Origin: Phascolomyces articulosus
Taxonomy: Eukaryota > Mucoromycota > Mucoromycetes > Mucorales > Lichtheimiaceae
NCBI GenBank assembly: GCA_025677815.1
Contig: JAIXMP010000002.1
Location: forward strand, 2,076,512-2,140,511
DNA: 64,000 nucleotides
Direction of reading: 5' to 3'
Within the stretch, counting starts at the first letter, position 1. Each line of letters begins with the position of its first letter. Shown in pieces: positions 48,729-59,777 of the stretch. The notes beneath the pieces were generated by a model that saw nothing but the letters and a program-made list of their open reading frames with translations, had not been told where the DNA came from and searched no databases. Position numbers and translations under genes: made by a program.

Positions 48729-49244
48729 ATGGCAACACCATCTACCAACGAAGTACTTTTTGTCGTGATCATTGTGGTCCTCTTTTTCATCTTGTTAGGC
48801 GTTTGCGTTTATTGCGTTCATAAAGCCACTGCACCTACGAAACGACAACGAGAAGCTATGGAACAGCAACAAGCATCCATGCAAGCACAACAAATTCAAT
48901 ACATTACTGCTTCACAACTCGAATCACTTCGACCACCAGAATTAGCTAGACAACTCTATGGTGAAAAGCAAGATATCATGAATGACAACAAACGCCATTC
49001 AATTCTCAACAAATTCTTTTCTCCTCATCAACAACGACAACAAGTTAGACCTAGTTCAATGCGTGAACCTTCTTTCCTTCCAATGCAACAACCTCCTTCC
49101 ATTGTCATTGATGATGCTGTAGCTATTCGAGATGCTGAGATCGCTGCTCTTGCACAGTCCCACCCTCCACCAGCTTATGGTGACAACCGTACATCAATTC
49201 CTCTCCGTTACGACCAACAACCCACTTTCTCAGAGAAGCGTTAA
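48729..49244 (+). CDS. Single-pass membrane protein with PPxY motif
   Basis: One exon, 171 codons. Residues 9-31 (VLFVVIIVVLFFILLGVCVYCVH) form a transmembrane helix near the N-terminus. Basic residues follow on the C-terminal side (KATAPTKRQRE), so the soluble part is probably cytosolic. That part is Gln-rich and contains LESLRPPELARQLYG, a basic linker and, near residue 150, HPPPAYGD. The PPAY motif is the kind bound by WW domains of Rsp5/Nedd4 ubiquitin ligases. This suggests an adaptor or cargo of that pathway, but that is inference from a short motif. No family is recognised. The gene is flanked by long pyrimidine-rich leaders and has an A at -3. Confidence 0.75.
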   Translation: MATPSTNEVLFVVIIVVLFFILLGVCVYCVHKATAPTKRQREAMEQQQASMQAQQIQYITASQLESLRPPELARQLYGEKQDIMNDNKRHSILNKFFSPHQQRQQVRPSSMREPSFLPMQQPPSIVIDDAVAIRDAEIAALAQSHPPPAYGDNRTSIPLRYDQQPTFSEKR

Positions 49245-51432
49245 AAATTAAAATGGAATCCCATTTTTATTCATTGTTTTTTTTCTCCAATCCTATTTTT
49301 TTTATTTGTGTGAGCACTATCTCTCTCTCTCACTATTTTCTCTTTGTTGTTGTAATTAGAACCACCCTCTTTTCCCACTGCTACTACCACATATTATTAC
49401 ATAAAGCACATCATATTCGTACTTAGTATTGGTATATATATATCATTTAACTTGCATATATATATAAAGTATACATACACTGGCATTGGAAAAAGATGAA
49501 AGATGGTTATAAAATATAGGTGCAATATAAATAGAATAGTAAAACGATTTGCTTGCAGTAGCAATTTTGTAAATGTTGGAGATTTTTTTACAATTGTTCT
49601 TTGATGTTGAGGCAGTGGGCTATTAATGCAATATAATTTTGTGTTCATTTATAAAAATAAACTTCAAAATTATATAAACATCTTTATCAATATTTACTGT
49701 ATTTCAGGAAACGGTATTCCATTACGTAGAATATATAAAACACAAACTATAATGTATGATTTAGATGGAGTTTCTAGTAGATAGGTAAATCAATTAATAT
49801 AGGCACATTTAATTATAGGTTGCACATCATATAAAACTTTCATCTTCCATGGAGAATAATTAGAATCATCGTTTATTTTTCGGATGCTCCAGAACTGTTA
49901 ATTATATATCATATAGTTTTATGAAAAAGATCTTCGGTTGTTTTTTTTTTTTTTTTTTTTGGCTGTTGTTAATAATATCATAAGAACGATCGTCGTTTCT
50001 ATAATAAATCATGCACGCCACATTTATGCCAACATCATGGATGCACACACATATAAATAATCTCTATCAATACCTGCATTAGCTAGAACATTACCGTCTG
50101 TTCGGTAATAAATAGGTACATTTATCAATATATTAGAGTACAATCGCTGATTTTATATACAACTTGTCTAGTAATCATTGTTTAATGGATGAGATGCAGC
50201 AATAGTACCATTCAGTCTTTAATTACTAAGTAAATAATAATAACAGTAATAATTTCTCACTGTAATATTATTAGATAACTAATGCACAATGATGATAATA
50301 AATAAAGTCTTTAAAAAAAAATTAGGAGAAAAAAACCTGTTATGGTAGTGTAAAACTTTATTGTTTCTTTCTGCTTTCAAATTAAAGTGAATCAATTCTG
50401 TTTCAGGTAATTCAGAATATGAACAGGAGGCAATTCGAACAGAACAACAACCGCATGGTAAATTGATGGTTATTTAAATGCAGCAGAGTATATAGAAATA
50501 CTTTTATATACACACCTATTGGTATATATTTTCTTAGAATAACTTTGGATTATCCAGGATCATTATATACAGAAAATGAGTAGAAAAGGAAGGTCGAAAC
50601 CTAGAAATTCTCTTTCTACAAATTCATTTGTTTACCATACACTGACACAGAAGATAATAGAACATGTTTCATATTTTAAACCTTGAGTTTCTATTCTTCT
50701 TTTGTTGTGCTAATCTATAGAAGGATAAAAAAACAATATATGCACTTCATAATTATCGTTCGAAATTTATTATATCCAAAGGACATTTTTTTATCGACCA
50801 ATCTCTCCTTTCCACTCCTTATCAACCCATTGAATTGAATAAATTTATAACTCCTTAAAAAACCCTATTTACCTGTTTTTTGACAATAAGCTCATTACTG
50901 ATAGGCTAAGCCAAATGATTGAAAACATCCAAAAACAAAGTGCACGTTCCATTCTATTTTATATGTAATGCATGGAGGGACATTCAATCTATATTATTTA
51001 TGATCCAAGTAAAATAAGCCTAAATAGTTTGTATTCATGTTAGTGATGTATTGATTACAACGAGTAGAAACTGGGCCGTTGTCGGTAGAGCGGTTTCCAT
51101 TCCAATGCTAAGGAACTGAAGAATCCAGAATATTTGCACACATTAAAACCAACATTTTTAATATACTCGGTTTTTATAAATAATAAAAGAGTACCATCAA
51201 AAGAGGTAATACTACCACCATCGCCACAAAATGCTCTTTCTTCATATTTGTTTAAGAAAGTATCAGTACGAAAGAAGTATAAGACGAATTCAAAAGATTA
51301 ACAATGCGACAAATAATGCTTTATATGATGTGATATGATTAGTTAAAATACACATCTTCTTCCATTAGTTTCCAAACCTTTTGGCCAACGAATCAGAGTG
51401 GAGCGGCAAAGGGTCATTCCGTCTCTTCGCCG
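49245..51432. other. Intergenic, no gene seen
   Basis: AT-rich with a T22 run at about 49939-49960 and TA microsatellites near 49434-49465. No ORF with coding character was found on either strand. The last few hundred bases include GC-richer DNA (51060-51120, 51380-51460) upstream of the small gene at 51585. Confidence 0.4.
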
Positions 51433-51482
51433 ATTTGTGAAACACTGCGGATAATCGTTTCACAAATTAAAAAGTATATAAA
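51433..51482 (+). promoter_or_regulatory. 11-bp palindrome followed by TATA box
   Basis: ATTTGTGAAAC at 51433-51443 is repeated as its exact reverse complement GTTTCACAAAT at 51457-51467, with a 13-bp centre. A TATA box (TATATAAA-like, 51475-51482) follows 7 bp later and about 103 bp before the ATG of the 86-residue gene. A CCAACGAATC string lies further upstream (51383). The arrangement suggests a dimeric activator or repressor site at a strong promoter; alternatively the arms form a hairpin. Confidence 0.5.
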
Positions 51483-51584
51483 TGGACACTTCTTGCAACA
51501 GTTTCCCAACTTCTTTCTTATCCAAGTACTACAACTTTACTCAACTACTTTTATCAATACTTCTTTAAATTTATACAATTTACA

Positions 51585-51845
51585 ATGGCTTTCAAATCAA
51601 TTACCAAACTTTTCGCCTACTCCAAGAAATCTTCTGAAGATACTTCAAATAAAACTACTACTCCTGCCAGTTCAAGACCTGGATCCGTATTTTCATTCTC
51701 TGATTCTACTCCTTCAAGCCCTAGCAGCAAATATCTTTCTGATCCTATGCGTCATACCAATACTCCTGATTATGTTGGTGGATACTTTGATCCTATTTCA
51801 TCTCATTATTCTTACAGCTCTGACTGTACCAACACTGGTGCTTAA
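51585..51845 (+). CDS. Small Ser/Thr-rich protein, unknown
   Basis: One exon of 86 codons. The sequence opens with a basic amphipathic stretch (AFKSITKLFAYSKKS). A Ser/Thr/Pro-rich middle follows with possible kinase sites (SRPGSVFSFS, STPSSPSS), then an aromatic Gly/Tyr/Ser-rich end (VGGYFDPISSHYSYS). No membrane helix or known domain is visible. The pyrimidine-rich leader, the clear TATA box and the lack of introns suggest a strongly expressed, regulated small gene, possibly specific to this lineage. A longer overlapping frame (51493-51849) is less likely because its codons give a Leu/Ile-rich sequence and it lacks a good start. Confidence 0.65.
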   Translation: MAFKSITKLFAYSKKSSEDTSNKTTTPASSRPGSVFSFSDSTPSSPSSKYLSDPMRHTNTPDYVGGYFDPISSHYSYSSDCTNTGA

Positions 51846-53476
51846 ATAACACAACAACAAAAACTCTATACAAATTGTCATCATATTGATCCAATCATCT
51901 ACAGCAATCACTGTCTCACCTTTGGGCATTGAACAAGGAAAAAAACTTCATTACTCTACTTTTGTAAACATCATTTGCATATTATTATTCATGTTACCCA
52001 CATTTTCATTTTACTATCATTATTACCATTATACTTTTAGTATAATACTATATTAGCATGCATCATTCATTCATATCATTCATTTTTGTAAATAAAATTC
52101 ATCATATTTTTTTATATCATTATTTTTTTTGAACTAGTTAATTTTCTTTTTTTTTTGTTCGAAAGATCCGACTAGATACTGAGTTTATTAAACCTTTGCT
52201 AATAGGTTCAATCAACTTTGGATATAATATAAACTTTCTCCTATCAATCATAAAGCGGCACTCCAAGCTAAACTCATCGCACCCTTGAAAAAGAAGTCTG
52301 GTTGATGTTGGTGTGGGATAGTAATTGGTAGAATTGGAGCAATAAAGGGTAATTTGGAGTAGGATTGTATTACTCTCGCCGCCTAGTAGTTGGAAAAAGT
52401 AAAATGTTGATTATGATGAATACAGTTTCCTATGAGTACTCTCTTTGATACAACATCCAGACTTTTTTTTTCTCATTCACATTTTTATAACAAACGTGGC
52501 TACATCCTTTTACTGTATGTATGTATATAGTGTATAGTTAAACCCTGAAAAATAACTGAAATTGATCATTTCAGATTTACTAGTTCCTATGGTTTGCAAT
52601 CAACATTTTTAGTATAGTTTACTATGCTGATAGCAAAATAGATAGCAGCGCTCTTTTTCTTCACTCTTTCATATATGAAAATATGAGAAAAGTAATTAAA
52701 TATATCTATCATCTTTTATATATCGTTAACTCGTCCATTCATGATCTGCAGCCAAAATGTATTACTCTGCATACTACTAATATCTTAAAATGGAGAACCA
52801 GCAAAATCGCATGAGCAAAACTACGCTAATATTATGCATACCGAATGGCATTTATGTTCAATCGCAACAAAAATACATCCAGCAAGCAGTAGATATCCGG
52901 AGTATCTTGGGTTGTTACATATAAAATAAATATTCTCTTACACAAGTACTATATTACGATTAAATGCACTCCTTTTGAATTCTGTAAGATTCACCACCAG
53001 CAGCAGGTTTCAAAATAAACAGTTAGAGAAGATTATGTTGTACAATTCTTTTATCATAAAATTTGACAGGTATAACATTAATATATAATATAAATAAAAA
53101 TTCGCGATATATTAATTACGTATATGTATATACTCCAAATATATATTGCTAGAGAGGATGTAAGTTATTCAGAAGCCTTCAATTATATTCATAATAATAC
53201 TATGTATGTAGGAAATTATGAAAAGCAGCCAGCAGTGTGACACAAACAAATAAACAAAAACTTTACAGGATTATATAAAAAGCCCAAGCCGACAATCAGC
53301 ATTTTGAATGATATTTAGAAACATTTCTTTTTTCATATTTCCATTAGTCTACCACCATATACCTTTTATAAACTTTAATATATAATGAATAGCAAACCAC
53401 AACTATTTTTTGCTACTTTCCATTAATATTCCTTTTAATAATACACCAGTGTCGATTCGTCAACGGTTATTATAAC
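51846..53476. other. Spacer and promoter of the kelch-like gene
   Basis: No gene was found between the small gene and the kelch-like gene. A good TATA box (TATATAAAAAGCC, about 53271-53283) lies about 205 bp before ATG 53477. An earlier ATG at 53308 opens a short hydrophobic frame (IFRNISFFIFPLVYHH), which may be a signal-peptide exon of the next gene. The splice signal that would join it (GTCTAC) is poor. Confidence 0.4.
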
Positions 53477-56400
53477 ATGAGTCGTGATCTCCGTAACACG
53501 TACATCAACCCGTATCGATTTTTTTCATCATTTTTCGAACGTAATAAAGACACAATGTACGTTTGGGGAGGGATTGGACGACGATCTAACGAGCGATATC
53601 TTGACCTCGTTCCTTTATTTCAATCCATCTACTTGAATCCAGAGAATGGCGATATAGATTTCTCGACAATTAATGATGAAATATTTTATAATAAAACAAG
53701 TCAACAATCCCAAAATTATGAAAAATATAGTTCAGGTGGTATTACTATCTTACTTCCAGATAATGATCGTGTGTTATTCTTTGGCGGTAAACGAGAAACG
53801 AATAGAAAAGCACAAGAACTTGGTAACATTACCATGAACTTAGAACAGTATAGTTTTAGAACAGGCAACTGGACATCGTTACCTGTTCAAGTTGCACCTC
53901 AACAACAATATCTTCGTGTCAACGACGACGACGACGATGATAGTCAAATTGTTGTCGTGTCATCCAAGAACAGAGCATTTTTTGGCGCCACATTGGCTGC
54001 GAATGGTAAAATTAATATTTCAGGTGGTGCTCCGCAAGGAAATGTCACAGATATCTATGATTTTTGGGAATATGATCCTGATCTTGGGATGTTTAGTCCT
54101 ATACCTGAGACAGGGTTATTTTATTCAAACACGGCAAGACAGTTTTATCCAAATCAAAAGGGAACTGGTGCCTTACCGTAAGTAGACACATGCCATCCTT
54201 TTTTCTAATATGTCTTATTCATCAACTACAACATTTACATACTATTCTCTCCTTTTTATGATAATAGTGATGGGAGAATTATTTATGTTACAAATATTAG
54301 TAACTATGTTAAAATTTTTGATACGAATATCAAACGACTGATTCATCAAGAAGTGCAAGGTTTTGAGACGATTCGTGGCACTGGAAACAGATATGTGAAT
54401 GCTTTTGATGAATCTGTAGTCTATTCTAATGTGAGGTCTGGTGGACATGCAGTGCTTGGTAAATATTTATAAGATGCATGTTGAATTTTCCATTCATCTA
54501 ATTATATACTGTGATATCTTTCAATTGTCATCATTAATGCACACTAACATAACGAAAATATACATCAATATAGCTCCTAACAATCCTCGGTATATTTATG
54601 TTTTTGGAGGTTAGGTTCCTCTGTACATCTTTTTGTAGTGGTATTTATATAGCTATATAAATAATGTATACCTAATATATTTTAATGGATAAAACAATAT
54701 ATTTATATGTATATTATTTAGGATGTACACCATATAACGGATATAATGAAGAATGTTATCACGATATTGCAATCCTTGATACCGAGAAATGGACATGGAT
54801 GTCACCTGCCAGTATCACGGGTATTCCACCCAAGGCACGCGATAGAGGATGTGTTGAACTTCTTCATGATAAATATTTGGTGGTATCATATGGTTGGCAT
54901 CGTTTCATTTATATATAATATAGATCTACAACAATTGTTATTGAGAGAATTACATATATAATGTTTTTACGTATTATAACATTTATAAACATAGGCAATT
55001 CTGCCAATGTGAATTGGTATAATGAATTGAATGTTTTACGTCTTCCAAATACATCTGATCCTACCGGACACTTTGAATGGGTTACCAACATAACAATGGA
55101 TACGATCCCTGCCAATGAAGATTCAGTGGATAACAGTAGTATCGTTATTAGTTACAAGAGCAAAAAATCATCAGGTGCCGTACCTGTTCATGAAGGAATT
55201 ATCGCTGGTATGGCTATTGGTGGTATTCTTTTTGTTCTTTGTATCAGTTTTATAATTTTTCGTTGGGGCCGCAAGATTCGATATATTATTACAAGTATTT
55301 GTCAGTATTTCATGTGGAATCCAAGAGTAGGTGAACCTCAATGGACAGAAACATTCCATTTTTTCACCAAGCTAATATTGTGTGGCATCTTTATTGCCTA
55401 TATTATCTATATGGTTTTGTTGATCATGAAAAGTCCAGAATCAACTTGGATATATTCCTATCAAGAGGATAAAATAGCTTTTCCAGGTATCTATGTAGAA
55501 TTTTTTTATATGTGTAGTTGGATGGATAGGGCAATTGAACGATTTGTTACCTACTCCCTCCTCCGAAGAAAAAATGATAGAAAAATTGACTAATATGGTC
55601 ATATATCTGTTCATTCTAAACCAACACGTTATATATATATAATGTTATAGATTTTCGTATGTGTGTTGATGGATTCAGTGTCATTAATGATATCAATGTT
55701 GAGTTAAACTCGATGACACCCTGTCAATATATTGAATCTGAATATATACGAATGCTCAATGTAACCAATAATCCAACCCCACTAAGTAATGAAAATGGGA
55801 ATGGTACAACCGGCACCGCTTCACCCTGCTGGACATTTGCGCCACCTCATTCGTTTTATATGACGAAGGAAGAAGTGCTCGATGGTAGTAAGCTACGATT
55901 CTCCTTAAAAGCGCACCCAATGGATTGGGGGGATGTTAATATTTTTGTCGAATTTTATGCCCATGGAGCGAACCCCAATCTCGTCAAATATGAAGACATA
56001 CCACAGCCGTATCTTTCAAAACAAGAACTAGAGGATTGGACACGTACTGAATTTAGCTTTATGCCTACAAGTGGAAATGAGTATCAATTTGGATACAGAC
56101 AATACGCAGCCATATCATATCAGGTCCAAAAACATCGTTATTTGACGGATGCTTACTGGAATCGAATGGGTGTTTCACTCATATATGATACCAAGATTGA
56201 GTTGACAACACAATCACAAATGAGTATCACCAGAAATAATACCATGTCGGCTATCACTTTGGATATTTATCCTCGAACTTTCATAAAGACTGTATTAGAA
56301 GACCAGCGTAATAATACAGTGGTCAGTGCAACAGGTCCTGCGACAGGTATTCTTGGGTTTCTTTTAGCTTTGGATCGGTTATTGTTTGGTGCAAGACCAA

Positions 56401-57211
56401 GGTAATACACAATCAAATACCAGCAGATGAATATTACATTTGTATATATTTCCAAAATAACATATACTATGTTTTTTTTACTCATGTGCCAGATCACCTT
56501 GGGGGGTCGTTCAGAGATGGTCACCAAAAAGACTCAAGCGTTCTCTACATAATCATTTATATCATGCATTTGGATTCTTAGATCGTCCTATTCCTCATAT
56601 CTATCCAGTAGAGAGTCGACTCTTTATAAATAATGCAAGAAATTTTATACTTCACGACTTGACTGACACCAACGCTATTACAGATCACAATTTACACGAA
56701 CAGCGTTTAGCAATCCCATCCATAGAACAGCAACAATCTCTATACAAAATCGACATTGATGAAAGCAATGAAAAAGGTAAAGGTAGAAATGATGAACGTC
56801 ATGCAAGTGATTACTTTAATACCACCAGCAATGGATGTAATACGATTATATGATGAACGTATCCATATATTGGAAATGCAAATGCTTGAACAACAACGAC
56901 GAACACAAGTACAGGAACTTTTAAATAATGCCTATTATCATGATCCTGAAGTATACCAACATTTAGATAAAGCATTTGATAATCCACCTCCACCACCGTC
57001 ATCCACCTTTTCCTCATTAATTTTTTCGTCATTAATGCAACAACAAATACCACCGTCATCTTCTCCACAAGATGCAACAAAAAAATTGGGAAGTCTATAC
57101 AATAAACCTTACTATTTTCAACAACAACAACCTGAAAGTAGCAGTAGTGTAAATCGAGTCACTGGGGAAAGCAGTGCTTCCGATATTCAAACTGCTGTCC
57201 ATCTATCTTAA
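53477..57211 (+). CDS. Kelch-like beta-propeller membrane protein
   Basis: Eight exons join in phase: 53477-54177, 54268-54458, 54574-54609, 54722-54892, 54995-55486, 55651-56401, 56493-56782 and 56829-57211 (1004 residues from ATG 53477). The first ~400 residues show kelch-type blades: MYVWGGIGRR, VLFFGGKRE, KINISGGAP with FWEYDPDLGMFSPI, and YIYVFGGC with DTEKWTWMSP. Many N-x-S/T sites suggest an extracellular domain. Helices follow at about 434-457 and 488-511. A Cys-containing domain (FPDFRMCVDGFSVI ...) comes next, then a third hydrophobic segment (about 765-780) and a Pro/Gln-rich tail. The in-frame sequence upstream (CRFVNGYYN from 53450, after an ACACCAG) suggests a missing 5' exon with the signal peptide. 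The last intron is only 46 nt. The role is unknown, perhaps a surface sensor. Confidence 0.82.
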
Positions 57212-57644
57212 ATAACAATCAAATCTGATGATGATAATACCATTCGGCTCTAATGACCTTATTATCTACTAAATAACACCCCAGTGGTTACATACAAATG
57301 ATCTTTTAATCCTTATTTTTTATAATATAGTATTCTCTTTTTTTCCAATAAAGTAGTGATAGTTTCGATGATTTTCCTTGAAAAATAGTAATAATAGTAT
57401 AGATCTGTATATAGAAGGATGAAATAGTATAAATGTAAAATTACAAATGTGCTTTCTTTTTTTTTTCTTCACAAAGTGAAATAGATGCTAAATGAAAGTA
57501 TAATTTTTTTCTTCTTGGTAAAAAAAAATTGGATGCAGAAAAGAATTAATAGTATAATAACAATAATAAAACCGGAGAAAGAGAGTTGTGAAGAGATGGC
57601 GGATCAAGAAATGACGGAAGGGGAAATACGGGGTTTTCTTTTTT
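57212..57644. terminator. Convergent 3' ends of the kelch-like and WD-repeat genes
   Basis: The plus-strand kelch-like gene and the minus-strand WD-repeat gene converge here with 433 bp between their stops. AATAAA occurs on the plus strand at 57349-57354 and its complement lies further right, consistent with two 3' UTRs. No ORF of note was found. Confidence 0.4.
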
Positions 57645-59777
57645 TTATGCCTTGAAAACAAGACATGTTCCATCATCAGAGCCGGTAACAATCGTCTTTC
57701 CATCACTATTATTATTATTAAAAAATAACGTTAATTCATGTCCATTTCAATATTATATGTCTCCCAAAAAGTGAGATGATCCAACTTACTCAGATACTGC
57801 AAAACCAAGAACGGTATCACTATGACCAACCCACGATTTCACAACTTGTCCTGTTCGAGTATCCCACATTTTGACGGATTTATCTGCTGAACATGATACT
57901 AAGAAAGGAGAATTCTTTACAAATTTGACCTTGACAACAGCGTCCTAAAATTTTCCACAAATGAAAAGTGTGAGTAAATAACCGATTGAATGTCTTTTGG
58001 ATATTTATCTTTCAAACAATAACAACTCATTCTATAGATACCTCATGTGAAAGTGTTGAACGTAATCGTTGGGTTTGAACATCCCAAATTGAAATGGTAC
58101 CATCAGTGGAACCAGTAGCTGCCAAAGTAAGGCTATACAATATATCGTCATGAAAGTTAAAACCTCCTTCTCCTCAACTCATGATCTATTTCAAAAGAAA
58201 AAAAAAAGAAGTACATACACATCACAAAAGTCGGTGGTTTCAATAGACTCAGAATGGTTTTCAAGAGAAGCAACAATCTACATAAAATAAAAACGTTAAA
58301 ATGAGTTCTACATACATGAGAAGCATAATAAAGTTAAATTTCGATTTTATTTACCTGACCATTGGTAATATTAATAAGACGTGCTTTACCATCCATAGAA
58401 CCAGTGATAGCAAGAGTACTATCCTTGTTTGTAGCAACACTGGTGATGGGTTCGGTATGGAAACGAGCATCTTCACCAGAAAGACGGTATAAAGCAGCGG
58501 CAGATTTAGGATCCCAAACAATCATGGAACTATCTTCTGCAACAGAAACAATTTTCTTGCCTATATAGAGTAGAATAATCCTTCTTTTTTAGTGTCTCCT
58601 TTTTCTTTTGACTTCTTGCTCCTTTTTCATGCTGATAAACTTTCTTCTCCTTTTTATTCTGCATGTTTTTCTTACCATCAGCCGTAAAATGACCAGCTGT
58701 TACTGGAGCAGCATGACCGTTGAAAATATTCATGAATTTACCGCTAGGCACTAATTTTTAATCATACAGCAATAAAATGGTTAGAGATTCAATATATCCA
58801 AGACTTTATATATATATATAAATCCGTAGTAATATTACTTACTTGCCCACATCCAAATGGTTGAATCTGAAGCGCCTGCCAACAAGATATTACCCTTTGG
58901 ATGCCAATCAATCCACTATAAGAAAGAATTACGCGTCAGCATCACATTTAAGATATTCTACTCCTCCATTATCAAATAGAATCTTACCACAACTTCATCA
59001 GGACCTTCTACTGATGTACAAAAGTCACCAGTGTGTGCTTTCCAAACGCGAACCTTTCCATCCATACCGGCTGATGCAATATAATCACCATCGACACTGA
59101 ATGCAACAGCAGTGACTGAATCAGTGTGACCATCCAATTGAAAGACTTTTTCACCATTATCATTACGCCATAAATAACTCTTATCATCACCACCACCACT
59201 CACAACAATGGTGGGATCTTTAGGATGCATAGCAATAGCATAGACGGGTTCTAAATGTCATAGAAAGAAAGAGTTTAGAAAAAATAAAGAAATGTTCGAT
59301 TTTTCAAGAGTATATATATATATAATAACACTATTTACCATGGTGATCAAAGAAACCTTGAACGGAATCGTCAGCAAGTTCCATCATATTTTCGTCATCA
59401 GCAGAGGGACGCATTTCGAATCCTTCAAGACCTGTACTTGGTTCACCTATTGTTTTTTTAAAAAAAAGATCTCTTATCAGTGTTTCATATTGAGAAGCTT
59501 TGCAAATATCAAAAACGTTTATTAAAAGAAGGAGATTGCCAAATAGATCACCTTGATCATCATCGTCTGAATCTTCCATGGGTTCTCCTTGATCTAAATC
59601 GATCACAGTTTCTTCTTCAATATCTTCGGGACGAATATATTCATCGTCAATGATCTCGTCATTCTCGCGCTTCATACAAAAATAAGTAATATGAGTAATC
59701 ATGATTATACTAATAAGCGAAATATATATATTTGTATTTACCTCAGGATTTTCGATATGTTCGCTATTATTTGACAT
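57645..59777 (-). CDS. SQT1: WD40 protein, AAMP / Sqt1 type
   Basis: Eleven exons read in phase on the minus strand: 59777-59742, 59669-59552, 59446-59339, 59250-58988, 58915-58843, 58750-58676, 58560-58355, 58277-58219, 58132-58042, 57944-57790 and 57705-57645 (414 residues). Sqt1 is the chaperone that captures nascent ribosomal protein uL16 (Rpl10); AAMP is the animal form. The N-terminus is acidic (EETVIDLDQGEPMEDSDDDD), then FFDHHEPVYAIAMHP. WD blades include SGGGDDKSYLWR, SAGMDGKVRVWK, LAGASDSTIWMW, VAEDSSMIVWDP, TGSMDGKARLIN, TGSTDGTISIWD, SCSADKSVKMWD and TGSDDGTCLVF. The acidic head plus eight-blade length fits the family. For exon 8 the GTATGT at 58218 is used because the GTGTAT two bases earlier breaks the frame. 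It is divergent from the CK1 gene, 1.7 kb away. Confidence 0.93.

Noticed and set aside
49939..49960. Run of 22 T
   Set aside because: Similar T and A runs occur throughout the window; no repeat, duplication or coding remnant next to it suggests a retroposed tail.
51070..51125. tRNA-like string GCCGTTGTCGGTAGAGCGG
   Set aside because: It resembles a tRNA D-arm start, but no anticodon stem, T-arm (GGTTCGAATC-like) or closing acceptor stem follows.
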